7,810 nt of DNA from CAZVXI01 sp964631295 (GCA_964631295.1 CAZVXI010000152.1:1-7810), one strand, 5' to 3'; shown: positions 1 to 6,266, counted from the first letter of the stretch. Numbers and translations are program-made. The notes: generated by a model not told the origin, from the letters alone.

Positions 1-70
1 TGGTTCGTCGGATGGCCTCCCCATGATCAAGCTATGGTTGTGCATCGTGAGCGATGCTGCAAGCGGCGCG

Positions 71-75
71 AGGGG
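71..75 (+). promoter_or_regulatory. possible Shine-Dalgarno for holB
   Basis: AGGGG lies 8 bases before an in-frame GTG at 84 and 23 bases before the ATG at 99. If it is used, holB starts at GTG 84 and the protein gains VYDAR at its front. The family alignment fits either start, so this is the one point that could change the annotated start. Confidence 0.35.
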
Positions 76-98
76 TCGATCGCGTGTACGATGCCCGC

Positions 99-1196
99 AT
101 GCACCGCATCATCGGCCAGGATCGAGCGATTGACCGCCTGCAAAAGGCGCTCGCGAGTGAGCGCATCCATCATGCGTGGATCTTCGCCGGGCCGCGCGGC
201 GTGGGGAAGTTCACGGCCGCCATCGAGTTCGCGCGCATCCTGCTCGACCCGAACACCGCCACCACGCTTGACGGCCGCATCGAAGCCGACCCGGACGGCA
301 GGGTCTCGCAGATGATCGATGACCAGGCCCACCCGGACCTGCACATCATCCGCAAGGAACTTGCCCGCTACTCTGCTGATGACCGTGCCCGGCGGAGCAA
401 ACTCTCGAACATTCCGATCGGTGTGCTGCGGCAGTACATGATCGGCGGGCCGGTGGGCGCGACCAACAAGTACCACGATCCGATCGTCTCGCATACGCCG
501 GTGATGAAGCATGGCAAGGTGTTCATCATTGATGAAGCGGAGATGCTCGACGGGGTTTCGCAGAATGCGCTGCTGAAAACACTGGAGGAACCGCCACAAA
601 ACACGTACATTGTGCTTGTCACGAGTCGGCCGGACCGTCTGCTGCCGACCGTGCACAGCCGGTGCCAGCTTGTTCGCTTCGGCCGGCTTGATGAGGACTC
701 CATGCGACAATGGCTGTCGCAGGCCCGACTGGAGGTCAGCAAAGATGACGCGCAGTGGATCACAGACTTTGCCGATGGTGCGCCCGGCATCGCAACGCTT
801 GCGGCGGAGTACGGATTTGCCTCGTGGCAGGCGACACTTGCTCCGATGCTCCGCAGCCTCGAAGCCGGGCACTTCCCGCATGCAATGGCGTCGACGCTCG
901 TCGACCTGATCGAGCAGTACGCCAGGCAGTGGGTGTCCAGCGATCAGAATCGCAGCAAGGATGCCGCCAACAAGGATGGCTTCAGCCACGCGCTCTCGCT
1001 GCTCTCTGCACATGCGCGCCGTCAGTTGCAGCAGTGCGCTGAGCGTGGCGATGATCCATCACTCTGGCTCGCTGCGATCAGACACATGCGCGAAGCGGAA
1101 CGCCAGGTCCACTCCAACGTCAACTACAAACTCGTGCTGGAAAACCTGATCGCTCAGTGGTCGCACGCCAACCCGCGCGCCGCGATGCTTGTGTGA
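99..1196 (+). CDS. holB: DNA polymerase III subunit delta' (clamp loader)
   Basis: A 365-residue AAA+ protein of the DnaX/HolB family. Delta' is the stator of the clamp loader that places the sliding clamp on primed DNA. Seen: an N-terminal IIGQDRAI motif (residues 4-11), a P-loop GPRGVGKF (31-38) in which the usual Ser/Thr after Lys is Phe, a Walker-B-like VFIIDEAEML (141-150), the family hallmark LLKTLEEPP (158-166), and the SRC motif (187-189) whose Arg completes the neighbouring ATPase site in the family. The altered P-loop fits delta', which usually does not hydrolyse ATP, rather than gamma/tau. The length is near the family norm. The four Cys zinc module usual between the first helix and the HPD motif (79-81 here) is absent, and there is extra sequence at about 90-138. 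The ATG at 99 is chosen from family alignment; a GTG at 84 is better spaced from AGGGG at 71-75 and would add five residues. Assignment to delta' is secure; exact start is not. Confidence 0.88.
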   Translation: MHRIIGQDRAIDRLQKALASERIHHAWIFAGPRGVGKFTAAIEFARILLDPNTATTLDGRIEADPDGRVSQMIDDQAHPDLHIIRKELARYSADDRARRSKLSNIPIGVLRQYMIGGPVGATNKYHDPIVSHTPVMKHGKVFIIDEAEMLDGVSQNALLKTLEEPPQNTYIVLVTSRPDRLLPTVHSRCQLVRFGRLDEDSMRQWLSQARLEVSKDDAQWITDFADGAPGIATLAAEYGFASWQATLAPMLRSLEAGHFPHAMASTLVDLIEQYARQWVSSDQNRSKDAANKDGFSHALSLLSAHARRQLQQCAERGDDPSLWLAAIRHMREAERQVHSNVNYKLVLENLIAQWSHANPRAAMLV

Positions 1197-1503
1197 TTGA
1201 CCGAGCGCATCATGCCGGCGCACTGGCAAATCAGTGCAGTGTGCTGGGTCGTCGCGTCGTGGCGCGGGTCCGCAAGACTTTGTCCAGCGGCTTCAGGTGG
1301 AACGCTTTGTGGAATGAAGATGCTCCAAGCCGTCACGGAGCGAAGCGCAGTTGCGGGTCCCGACCGACGTGATCGTGATCGATCGTCAGATCTCGGAACG
1401 GCACGCCATGACTGCTGCATTTCCGCGAACGGCGCGGTGACTCGGGCACGCGACGCGACGCCGGAAAGACCCATCCGCGCACTCATAGACCGCCAACACC
1501 CAC
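1197..1503. other. intergenic stretch, no recognisable gene
   Basis: This stretch lies between holB and the promoter of the toxin-antitoxin operon. Open frames exist on both strands (for example a TTG-started frame at 1197-1535 and a minus-strand frame at 1154-1486). Their products are rich in Cys, Arg and Ser without any motif I know, as expected for open frames in GC-rich non-coding DNA. I see no tRNA, no clear hairpin/T-tract terminator for holB and no insertion-sequence ends. It could be the remnant of insertion or decay next to the toxin-antitoxin pair. Confidence 0.5.
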
Positions 1504-1531
1504 TTGACTGCGTCAGAATGGATGAAATAAT
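1504..1531 (+). promoter_or_regulatory. sigma70-like promoter of the toxin-antitoxin operon
   Basis: TTGACT (1504-1509, 5/6 match to TTGACA) and AATAAT (1526-1531, 5/6 match to TATAAT) are separated by 16 bases. Transcription would begin near 1537-1539, about 30 bases before the antitoxin start, and directly in the repeat at 1530-1547. Inferred from sequence only. Confidence 0.6.
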
Positions 1532-1547
1532 CTAGATGATCTAGATG
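1530..1547. repeat. 9-bp tandem repeat, likely antitoxin operator
   Basis: ATCTAGATG occurs twice in perfect tandem (1530-1538 and 1539-1547). Each copy contains the 8-bp palindrome ATCTAGAT, so two dyads sit 9 bp apart centre to centre, close to one helical turn. The repeat overlaps the end of the -10 element and the expected transcription start. Phd/YefM-type antitoxins, alone or with their toxin, usually repress their own promoters by binding such short palindromes. Assigning it as the operator of the downstream pair is therefore an inference from position and symmetry. Confidence 0.6.
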
Positions 1548-1560
1548 TTTCTGAGCGATT

Positions 1561-1564
1561 GGAG
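1561..1564 (+). promoter_or_regulatory. Shine-Dalgarno deciding the antitoxin start
   Basis: GGAG lies 6 bases before the GTG at 1571, a normal spacing. It sits directly behind the alternative TTG at 1559, which it could not serve. It therefore favours the GTG and a protein beginning MEWKLAEAK, which is also how the family normally begins. Confidence 0.55.
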
Positions 1565-1570
1565 CCAACC

Positions 1571-1810
1571 GTGGAATGGAAACTGGCAGAAGCGAAAAAC
1601 CGGCTCAGCGAGCTGATCCGCCGAGTGATCTCCGACGGGCCGCAGTTGATCCGCCGGCGGAATGATGCGTTCATCGTGCTGACAGAGCGGCACTACCGAC
1701 AACTCACCGCACAGCAGCCAACGCTCAAGGATCGCCTGTTGCACGGGCCTGATCTCGCCGGCCTCGACCTCGAACGCGATCAGTCGCCGGCGCGGGATGT
1801 TGAGCTGTGA
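1571..1810 (+). CDS. Phd/YefM-family antitoxin
   Basis: A 79-residue protein with the Phd/YefM layout. The N-terminal part, MEWKLAEAKNRLSELIRRV (1-19), is the family's DNA-binding and dimerisation half, followed by GPQLIRRRNDAFIVLTERHYRQL (23-45), the characteristic 'GPQ-I-rR-avVls-yr-L' strand-helix segment. The tail (about 51-79) is charged and probably disordered until it wraps around the toxin, as in characterised family members. It should neutralise the PIN-domain toxin encoded next and repress the shared promoter through the ATCTAGATG repeats. The start is the GTG at 1571, chosen from the GGAG spacing; a TTG at 1559 would add four residues. The stop overlaps the toxin start (GTGA, 1807-1810), the usual translational coupling of such pairs. 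Family assignment is from motif recognition. Confidence 0.85.
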   Translation: MEWKLAEAKNRLSELIRRVISDGPQLIRRRNDAFIVLTERHYRQLTAQQPTLKDRLLHGPDLAGLDLERDQSPARDVEL

Positions 1811-2232
1811 AAGTCCTGCTGGACACGTGCGTACTTTCCGAAGCGCAGCGCGCCGCAGGCAATCCGCGTGTCCGCGCCCGCATTGAAGCGGTCGATGATG
1901 CGGACTTGTTTCTGAGCGTCACCACGATCGGCGAGATCGTGCGTGGGATTGCGCTGCTCGATGCGGGCGGGCGACGCGATGAACTCGACGCGTGGATTCG
2001 CTCGATTGAAGACCATCACGGGCGACAGATTCTGACAATCGATGCAGGCACATCGCGCATCTGCGGTGAGATTGATGCCCGTGCCCGGCGTGCCGGGTAC
2101 ACGATCCCGGCCGCCGACGGGTTGATTGCAGCGACCGCATTGCAGCATGACATGGCCGTCATGACGCGGAATCGCGATCACTTTCGTCCGACCGGTGTGC
2201 GTGTGATTGATCCGTGGGCTGAGGATGGCTGA
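1807..2232 (+). CDS. vapC: PIN-domain ribonuclease toxin (VapC/FitB-like)
   Basis: A 141-residue single PIN domain, the usual size for a VapC/FitB toxin. PIN toxins are Mg/Mn-dependent ribonucleases whose known targets include tRNA and rRNA; the target here cannot be read from sequence. The acidic active site is complete: D6 in VLLDTCVLSE, E43 in TTIGEIVRG, D104 in IPAADGLIAATA, and D124 with N122 in TRNRDHF. The LDTCVLSE start and the TRNRDHF end are typical of the branch paired with Phd-type antitoxins. It begins at a GTG overlapping the antitoxin stop by 4 bases, so it depends on antitoxin translation. There is no sign of frameshift or truncation, so the pair is probably functional. mutM begins 24 bases downstream and could receive read-through from the toxin-antitoxin promoter. 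Confidence 0.9.
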   Translation: MKVLLDTCVLSEAQRAAGNPRVRARIEAVDDADLFLSVTTIGEIVRGIALLDAGGRRDELDAWIRSIEDHHGRQILTIDAGTSRICGEIDARARRAGYTIPAADGLIAATALQHDMAVMTRNRDHFRPTGVRVIDPWAEDG

Positions 2233-2256
2233 GCGAGATCGCGGCTAGACTCGGCG

Positions 2257-3141
2257 ATGCCCGAGCTGCCGGAGGTTGAACATCTCAGACGCACGCTGGC
2301 GCGGCCGCTGATCGGGCAGCGTGTGTCGCGCGTGCGCGTGCATCGGCTGGATGTCGTGCGGCCGGAGCCGGGACTCGGGCGGCAGTTCTCACCTGCCGAG
2401 CGACTCACACGGTCGTTGGCTGCCGGTCTGCTGCGCGGCGATGTGGTGGACCGGCTCGATCGGCATGGCAAACAACTGGCGATCATCGGCCGGTCGGGTC
2501 GCGTGGCATGCGTGCACCTGGGGATGTCCGGCCAGATGCGATGGCTGGCTCCCGGTGAGCGCCTCGAGCCCGCCTCGCACGTGCATGTGGTCTGGTCGCT
2601 GGAAGGCAACGGTGCATCGGCCGGCCGGCTGGTGTTTCGTGATCCGCGGCGGTTCGGGGGGATCTGGCTGGCAGAGTCGATCGAGCATCTGCGTGCTGAG
2701 CGGTGGGATCGCATCGGTCCCGATGGATTGACGCTCTCGCGCGAGCAGCTCGCTGCGGCGCTCGCGCGCTCTGCGTCGCCGATCAAAGCGGCGCTGCTGA
2801 ACCAGAAGCTCATCGCGGGTATCGGGAACATCTACGCGGATGAATCATTGCATCGTGCGGGCATTCACCCGGCACGGCCGGCACATGATCTGGACGGGGC
2901 GGCGGTTGCGCGATTGCACAGTGCTCTGCGAGGCATTCTGCGTGAGGCGGTCGAGCAGGGCGGCTCATCGCTTCGAGACTATGTCGACTCGGCGGGCGAT
3001 CCGGGGCAATACGCCTCGTGGCATCGTGTCTACGGACGCTCAGGACACGCGTGTCTCACGTGTGGACAACCACTCGAACATGCAGCTCTCGCACAACGAA
3101 CGACGGTGTTCTGTCCGCACTGCCAGTCGCCGGGTGTCTGA
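2257..3141 (+). CDS. mutM: formamidopyrimidine-DNA glycosylase (Fpg/MutM)
   Basis: A 294-residue base-excision-repair enzyme that removes 8-oxoguanine and formamidopyrimidines and nicks the abasic site by beta/delta-elimination. The start is fixed by the invariant MPELPEVE: P2 is the catalytic nucleophile after Met removal and E3 the acid. Other landmarks are K72 (RHGKQL, equivalent of E. coli K57), the void-filling residues M90 (HLGMSG) and R131/F133 (DPRRFGG), the helix-two-turn-helix segment IAGIGNIYADESLHRAGIHP (186-205) with N191, and the C-terminal zinc finger with C266, C269, C286 and C289 carrying R281. It is slightly longer than the usual 270 or so residues, mainly around residues 33-62. 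No strong Shine-Dalgarno is visible. It follows the toxin gene by 24 bases and converges with dnaA across a long gap. Confidence 0.95.
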   Translation: MPELPEVEHLRRTLARPLIGQRVSRVRVHRLDVVRPEPGLGRQFSPAERLTRSLAAGLLRGDVVDRLDRHGKQLAIIGRSGRVACVHLGMSGQMRWLAPGERLEPASHVHVVWSLEGNGASAGRLVFRDPRRFGGIWLAESIEHLRAERWDRIGPDGLTLSREQLAAALARSASPIKAALLNQKLIAGIGNIYADESLHRAGIHPARPAHDLDGAAVARLHSALRGILREAVEQGGSSLRDYVDSAGDPGQYASWHRVYGRSGHACLTCGQPLEHAALAQRTTVFCPHCQSPGV

Positions 3142-3596
3142 TCGCGGCAGAGCCCGTTGGTTGCCACGTGAAACGTGAAGGTCGCTCATTGAAGGATAGT
3201 GAGAGAGAACTCTTCTTCATCCATCGTAAACGCACTGGCGCTTTGCTCACATCGGCGGAAGTCTGAATGTAAGAGCATGCGCGACAGTTATTTGCGCGTG
3301 ATACGGAGGTGTGCACAAGGCGCCGATCAGCGTCCGGCATCTCCAGTGTGTGAAGAGTGTGTTTCCGTGTTCTGGGCCGCTGCGCAGGCCGTTGGAGCGC
3401 GGCGATGAGCCCTGGGATGCCAACTTGGACGCATGAGCGTGACGCCGGATGGCGCTTTATGCACAGCGTTGGAGACAGGCGCGATCGGCAGCTGACGCGA
3501 TGTGGACAGGCCGTGGATAATCGCGCAAAACCTGCCGGCTGGGTTGGTCGGCTGGTGCCGGGCGCAGGAATCACGCCGGGTTGGTGGTGAGAATTC
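3142..3596. other. long intergenic gap with DnaA-box-like sites (candidate oriC)
   Basis: This stretch separates the 3' ends of convergent mutM and dnaA. Open frames crossing it have no recognisable product. It contains 9-mers resembling the DnaA box (TTATCCACA; E. coli consensus TTWTNCACA): TTATGCACA on + at 3457-3465 (full match to the looser consensus); TTATCCACG on - at 3512-3520 (one mismatch); CTGTCCACA on - at 3501-3509 (two mismatches); and TTGTGCACA on - at 3310-3318 (one mismatch). A further TTGTCCACA on - lies just inside mutM at 3061-3069. Three of these fall within 64 bases. There is no long AT-rich stretch that would be an obvious unwinding element, which is the main weakness of the origin call. 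Confidence 0.4.
3166..3179. repeat. ACGTGAA tandem repeat with parS-like half-site
   Basis: ACGTGAA is repeated twice in perfect tandem (3166-3172, 3173-3179). The first copy belongs to CACGTGAAAC (3165-3174), which equals ten consecutive bases of the common bacterial parS palindrome TGTTTCACGTGAAACA. The left arm is poor, so the full 16-mer matches at only about 11 positions. It may be a degenerate ParB site or chance. Confidence 0.25.
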
Positions 3597-3624
3597 AAAA
3601 AACCCCCAGCCAGCGGCTGAGGGC
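3597..3624 (-). terminator. intrinsic terminator of dnaA
   Basis: Read on the minus strand, a GC-rich hairpin is followed directly by six T residues (A run at 3597-3602 on +). The inner stem is CAGCC/GGCTG with a 3-base loop (3607-3619), extended by CCC/GGG (3604-3606 with 3621-3623) across a single bulged A at 3620. It begins 29 bases after the dnaA stop codon, a typical position. On the plus strand a T run follows at 3632-3636, but eight bases away from the stem, so termination of transcripts from the mutM side would be weaker. Confidence 0.8.
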
Positions 3625-3652
3625 GAGAGAGTTTTTGTTGCGGTTGAGAATG

Positions 3653-5050
3653 TCAGACAGCCACGGGTGTTTGGGCTGATTCGGTGTGGGATGTCGTTGT
3701 GATGAGTTGTTCTTCGAGTCTTGCGACATCGTGGTCGAGAGCAACATCTTCGCCTCGTTTGCCCTCGATGGCTCGGATGGCATGCATGACGGTTGTGTGG
3801 TCGCGCCCGCCGAAGTACCCGCCGATCTCTTCAAGTGAGTATCGCGTGTGCTTGCGAGCGAGGTACATGCCGACCTGACGTGGCTGTGCGATGGACTTGT
3901 GCCGTCGTTTGGAGAGCAGGTCTGTGAGTCTGATGTCGTAGTAGCGGGTGATTGCATCGAGGATGGCCTGGATGCTCGGGTGTGCGCCGTTGTTGCCGGT
4001 GACATGGTCGCCGATGGCGCGTTTGGCGAGTTCGAGGGTGATCGGCTCGTTCATGACCTCCGAGACGCCTCGAACTTTGGTGATTGCACCTTCAAGTTCG
4101 CGAATGTTGGTATCGATTTTGGCGGCGATGTAGGCGGCGATGTCTTCGGGGAGATCGATGTTGCGCAGTTGAGCCTTCTTGCGGACGATAGCGACGCGTG
4201 TTTCGTAGCAGGGTCTTTCGACGCGTGCGACGAGGCCGCTGTTGAACCTGCTTGTGAGGCGTTCCTCGAAGTTTGAGTTCTCGCCGGGGCTTGCATCAGC
4301 ACTGAGGATGATCTGCTTGCCCTGCTGGTAGAGAGCGTTGAAGGTGTGAAAGAACTCTTCCTGTGTGCGATCGCGTTTTGCCAGGTCGTGTATGTCGTCA
4401 ATAACGAGGATATCGACGTTTCGGAATCGGTGTCGGAACCTTGCCATCTCGCCTGCTTCGACGGATTCGTGGAACTGTGTCATGAATCCGTTGCAGGAGG
4501 TGTAGTAGAGGGTGATGTCTCTTCGGACGCGCATCGCTTCCTGGCAGATTGCCTGGAGCAGGTGCGTTTTGCCGAGGCCGATCCCCCCGTGGATGTAGAA
4601 CGGGTTGTAGGCCTTGCCTGGCTTGTTTGCGATGGCGCGTGCTGCTGCGCATGCGAGTTCGTTGCCCGGGCCGATGACGAAGTTGTCAAAGCTGTAGTCC
4701 GGGCTGAGGATCATTTCGTCGAGCGAGGGCGGCGTGACGGACGATGCGGGGTGCCGCGCGCTCTTGCGCGCGCCTTGCGTGTCGACTTCCACGTCGGTCG
4801 CTTCTGCTTCGCCGATGAATCGGACGGTGACGAGACGATCTGTTGCTGCGCCGGCTGCCTCGTTGAACTGCGAGACGCAGCAGCGCTGAAGATACTTGAG
4901 TTGCACCTGTTCCCGCACGAGCAGCGTGAGCGTGCCGTGATCAAGGTTCAGTGGCTCGATGTCGTCGAACCAGTGTCTGCAAATGGCGGCGTAGTGCTCG
5001 CGAAGATAACGGAGCATTGCCTCCCATACCTGTGGATCGGGTCGATTCAT
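3653..5050 (-). CDS. dnaA: chromosomal replication initiator DnaA
   Basis: A complete 465-residue initiator ATPase that binds DnaA boxes at the origin, melts DNA and helps load the helicase. Domain I spans roughly 1-85, then a short linker. The AAA+ domain III begins near 120 with FDNFVIGPGNELA. It has Walker A GGIGLGKT (155-162), Walker B ILVIDDIH (214-221), RTQEEFFHTFNAL (228-240), box VII EERLTSRF with R264 and R268 (equivalents of E. coli R281 and arginine finger R285), and sensor II NIRELEGA with R317. Domain IV carries SKRRHKSIAQPRQVGMYLARK (380-400) and the signature GGRDHTTVMHA (414-424), which contact the DnaA box. Segments around 249-260 and 269-281 (SADASPGENSN; NSG in place of the common WG) are less typical. 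The ATG at 5048-5050 is preceded by AAGG at nine bases. No dnaN, recF or gyrB neighbour is present. A strong terminator follows the gene. Confidence 0.97.
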   Translation of the reverse strand: MNRPDPQVWEAMLRYLREHYAAICRHWFDDIEPLNLDHGTLTLLVREQVQLKYLQRCCVSQFNEAAGAATDRLVTVRFIGEAEATDVEVDTQGARKSARHPASSVTPPSLDEMILSPDYSFDNFVIGPGNELACAAARAIANKPGKAYNPFYIHGGIGLGKTHLLQAICQEAMRVRRDITLYYTSCNGFMTQFHESVEAGEMARFRHRFRNVDILVIDDIHDLAKRDRTQEEFFHTFNALYQQGKQIILSADASPGENSNFEERLTSRFNSGLVARVERPCYETRVAIVRKKAQLRNIDLPEDIAAYIAAKIDTNIRELEGAITKVRGVSEVMNEPITLELAKRAIGDHVTGNNGAHPSIQAILDAITRYYDIRLTDLLSKRRHKSIAQPRQVGMYLARKHTRYSLEEIGGYFGGRDHTTVMHAIRAIEGKRGEDVALDHDVARLEEQLITTTSHTESAQTPVAV

Positions 5051-5294
5051 CCCTCGCAGCCTTCACGCACGGATCAGTCGTGGATCCGAAGCAAGTATGA
5101 TCGCGCACAGATGGCTTCCGGATAGCTCAGCGGCGGACCGGTGCCGTGTTACGCGTGAGTGGTCATAGGTTCTCATGCAAGCTGACTCATGCCTGCAGGC
5201 GATCAATGTAAGAGCGTCCGGTCAATGCGTCAACCGCCGTTTACCCATTTGCACGTGTTTGCCGATTTGAGCGCGAGCGTGTATGCGGCGCAAG

Positions 5295-6212
5295 TCATGG
5301 CACAGCGCACGCTTGCGCTTCGTCAACTTGCTGCTGATATCGCGCACGATTGTTCAAATGATCCATCAGCAGGACGATGCGCGACGCCTGTTCGCGCCCG
5401 AGATGCTCAAGCAGTTGCTGGCGAACCTGGCCCAGATGCGAGCGACGAGAAAGATGCACCAGCACAACTGTTTCTGCTGTCCATGTCTGCAAGAGTGGCT
5501 CGAAGTCCTTCACGTGCAGGTGTTTGCCGATACGAGCCCGTCCCTCGTGATCCTCATCGCAGAACGTGCATTCGGCGATGACGATTTTCGCCTGTGCAAA
5601 CTCGTCGCGGAACAGATAGGGGCCAAACTCGGTATCGCCTGTGTAGGCGACGAGCGGAATCTCCAGTGTTTTGGTGATTTCTTCGCCTTCCTGCCTCAGT
5701 TCACGCAACCGCGACTGTGGCAGCCCATGAAACTCTTCGCGCAACTTCGATCGCCGTTCAATCACCGAATACCCGAGCGCGGGCACCGTGTGGCTGACTT
5801 CGATCGCGCGGAGCATGATGTTGTTCTTGATCTCAATCTCGCCGTCCGGCTTGATTGGGATAATGTTGTGCCGCGTTCGCTGCTGCTCCACATCAACCCA
5901 GCCCGCCATCATGCGCCGCAGCGCAGGAGCGATTGACTCATGGCAAACGCAGTTGCCTTCGCCCATCTTCTGGAACATTCGCTGGCTGAAGTAATACGGC
6001 AGGCCGGCGACGTGATCCATATGCCCATGGCTGAGCGCGACATATCTGGCGGTCAACGCGGGTTTCGGGCACAGGCCGATGTCGAACGCGATATCGAGTT
6101 CCGGCACTTGGACGACGGTCTGCTCGCCGGCCACGCTCACACCCTGCACGCGATAGGGCGGAACATACAAAAATCCTAACTGCCCCATGCGGGGCGGCGG
6201 CTTCGGGAGCAT
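5295..6212 (-). CDS. metallo-beta-lactamase-fold hydrolase, RNase Z-like
   Basis: A 305-residue MBL-fold protein, the length of short-form RNase Z. RNase Z enzymes cut the 3' trailer from tRNA precursors in the cytoplasm. Metal-binding elements are present in order: HGHMDH (62-67), H141 in VSHTVPALGYSV, D193 in YTGDTEF, a His in KHLHVKDF (H231 or H233), and H253 in VLVHLSRRS. The GDT..F, HLHVKDF and HLSRR segments resemble RNase Z more than glyoxalase II or lactonases. However, the usual N-terminal FLGTG...RN motif and the GEGTQ segment are not seen, and HxHGDH is HGHMDH. The activity is therefore probable tRNA 3' processing but not certain; another MBL phosphodiesterase is possible. The ATG follows GGAGGAGG with 8 bases between, the best ribosome-binding site in the window. 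The gene lies 244 bases upstream of dnaA on the same strand and probably has its own promoter. Confidence 0.8.
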   Translation of the reverse strand: MLPKPPPRMGQLGFLYVPPYRVQGVSVAGEQTVVQVPELDIAFDIGLCPKPALTARYVALSHGHMDHVAGLPYYFSQRMFQKMGEGNCVCHESIAPALRRMMAGWVDVEQQRTRHNIIPIKPDGEIEIKNNIMLRAIEVSHTVPALGYSVIERRSKLREEFHGLPQSRLRELRQEGEEITKTLEIPLVAYTGDTEFGPYLFRDEFAQAKIVIAECTFCDEDHEGRARIGKHLHVKDFEPLLQTWTAETVVLVHLSRRSHLGQVRQQLLEHLGREQASRIVLLMDHLNNRARYQQQVDEAQACAVP

Positions 6213-6220
6213 GTCAAAGG

Positions 6221-6228
6221 CCTCCTCC
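6221..6228 (-). promoter_or_regulatory. strong Shine-Dalgarno of the RNase Z-like gene
   Basis: Read on the minus strand, GGAGGAGG precedes the ATG at 6212 with 8 bases between them. It is nearly ideal and much stronger than the sites of the other genes here, and it fixes this start codon. Confidence 0.75.
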
Positions 6229-6266
6229 GACGCGCTTTCGCGCAGTCGGGTGCTGTTTCGATTCGC

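Noticed and set aside
1..26. A possible end of an upstream gene: a frame that stops at TGA 24-26.
   Set aside because: Only seven codons are visible, with no motif; it cannot be told from chance.
1371..1392. Four GATC sites within 22 bases.
   Set aside because: GATC clusters matter in Dam-methylating bacteria, but nothing here indicates Dam/SeqA, and there are no DnaA boxes nearby.
1546..1918. TGTTTCTGAGCG occurs in the toxin-antitoxin leader (1546-1557) and inside the toxin gene (1907-1918).
   Set aside because: A 12-mer match is expected about once or twice by chance here, and the copy in the toxin gene is explained by its coding sequence.
3056..3598. A 180-residue minus-strand open frame spans the mutM-dnaA gap.
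   Set aside because: It needs a TTG start inside the dnaA terminator, runs into antisense mutM, and the product has no motif or believable composition.
4346..5125. A 259-residue plus-strand open frame opposite the dnaA 5' half.
   Set aside because: dnaA is certain on the other strand, and the Cys/Val-rich product is typical of antisense frames in GC-rich genes.
5116..5187. tRNA-like segment: CCGGATAGCTCAGCGG resembles the 5' part of a tRNA, and GTTC at 5169-5172 is at nearly the right distance for a T arm.
   Set aside because: The D stem has no partner for GCTC, the T-arm bases do not pair, and no acceptor complement or CCA follows. It is at best a decayed fragment, more likely chance.
3266..5215. 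AATGTAAGAGC occurs at 3266-3276 and again at 5205-5215, both intergenic and on either side of dnaA.
   Set aside because: An exact 11-mer repeat is expected several times by chance in a window this long, and the flanks do not match.
5245..5545. Sequence just after the RNase Z-like stop (about 5245-5280) resembles an internal part of that gene near 5515-5545 (RIGKHLHV-like peptide on the minus strand).
   Set aside because: The similarity covers under 30 bases with a 12-base core; too short to claim a partial duplication.
5189..5936. Long plus-strand open frames opposite the RNase Z-like gene.
   Set aside because: They are antisense shadows of a well-supported gene, with no recognisable product.
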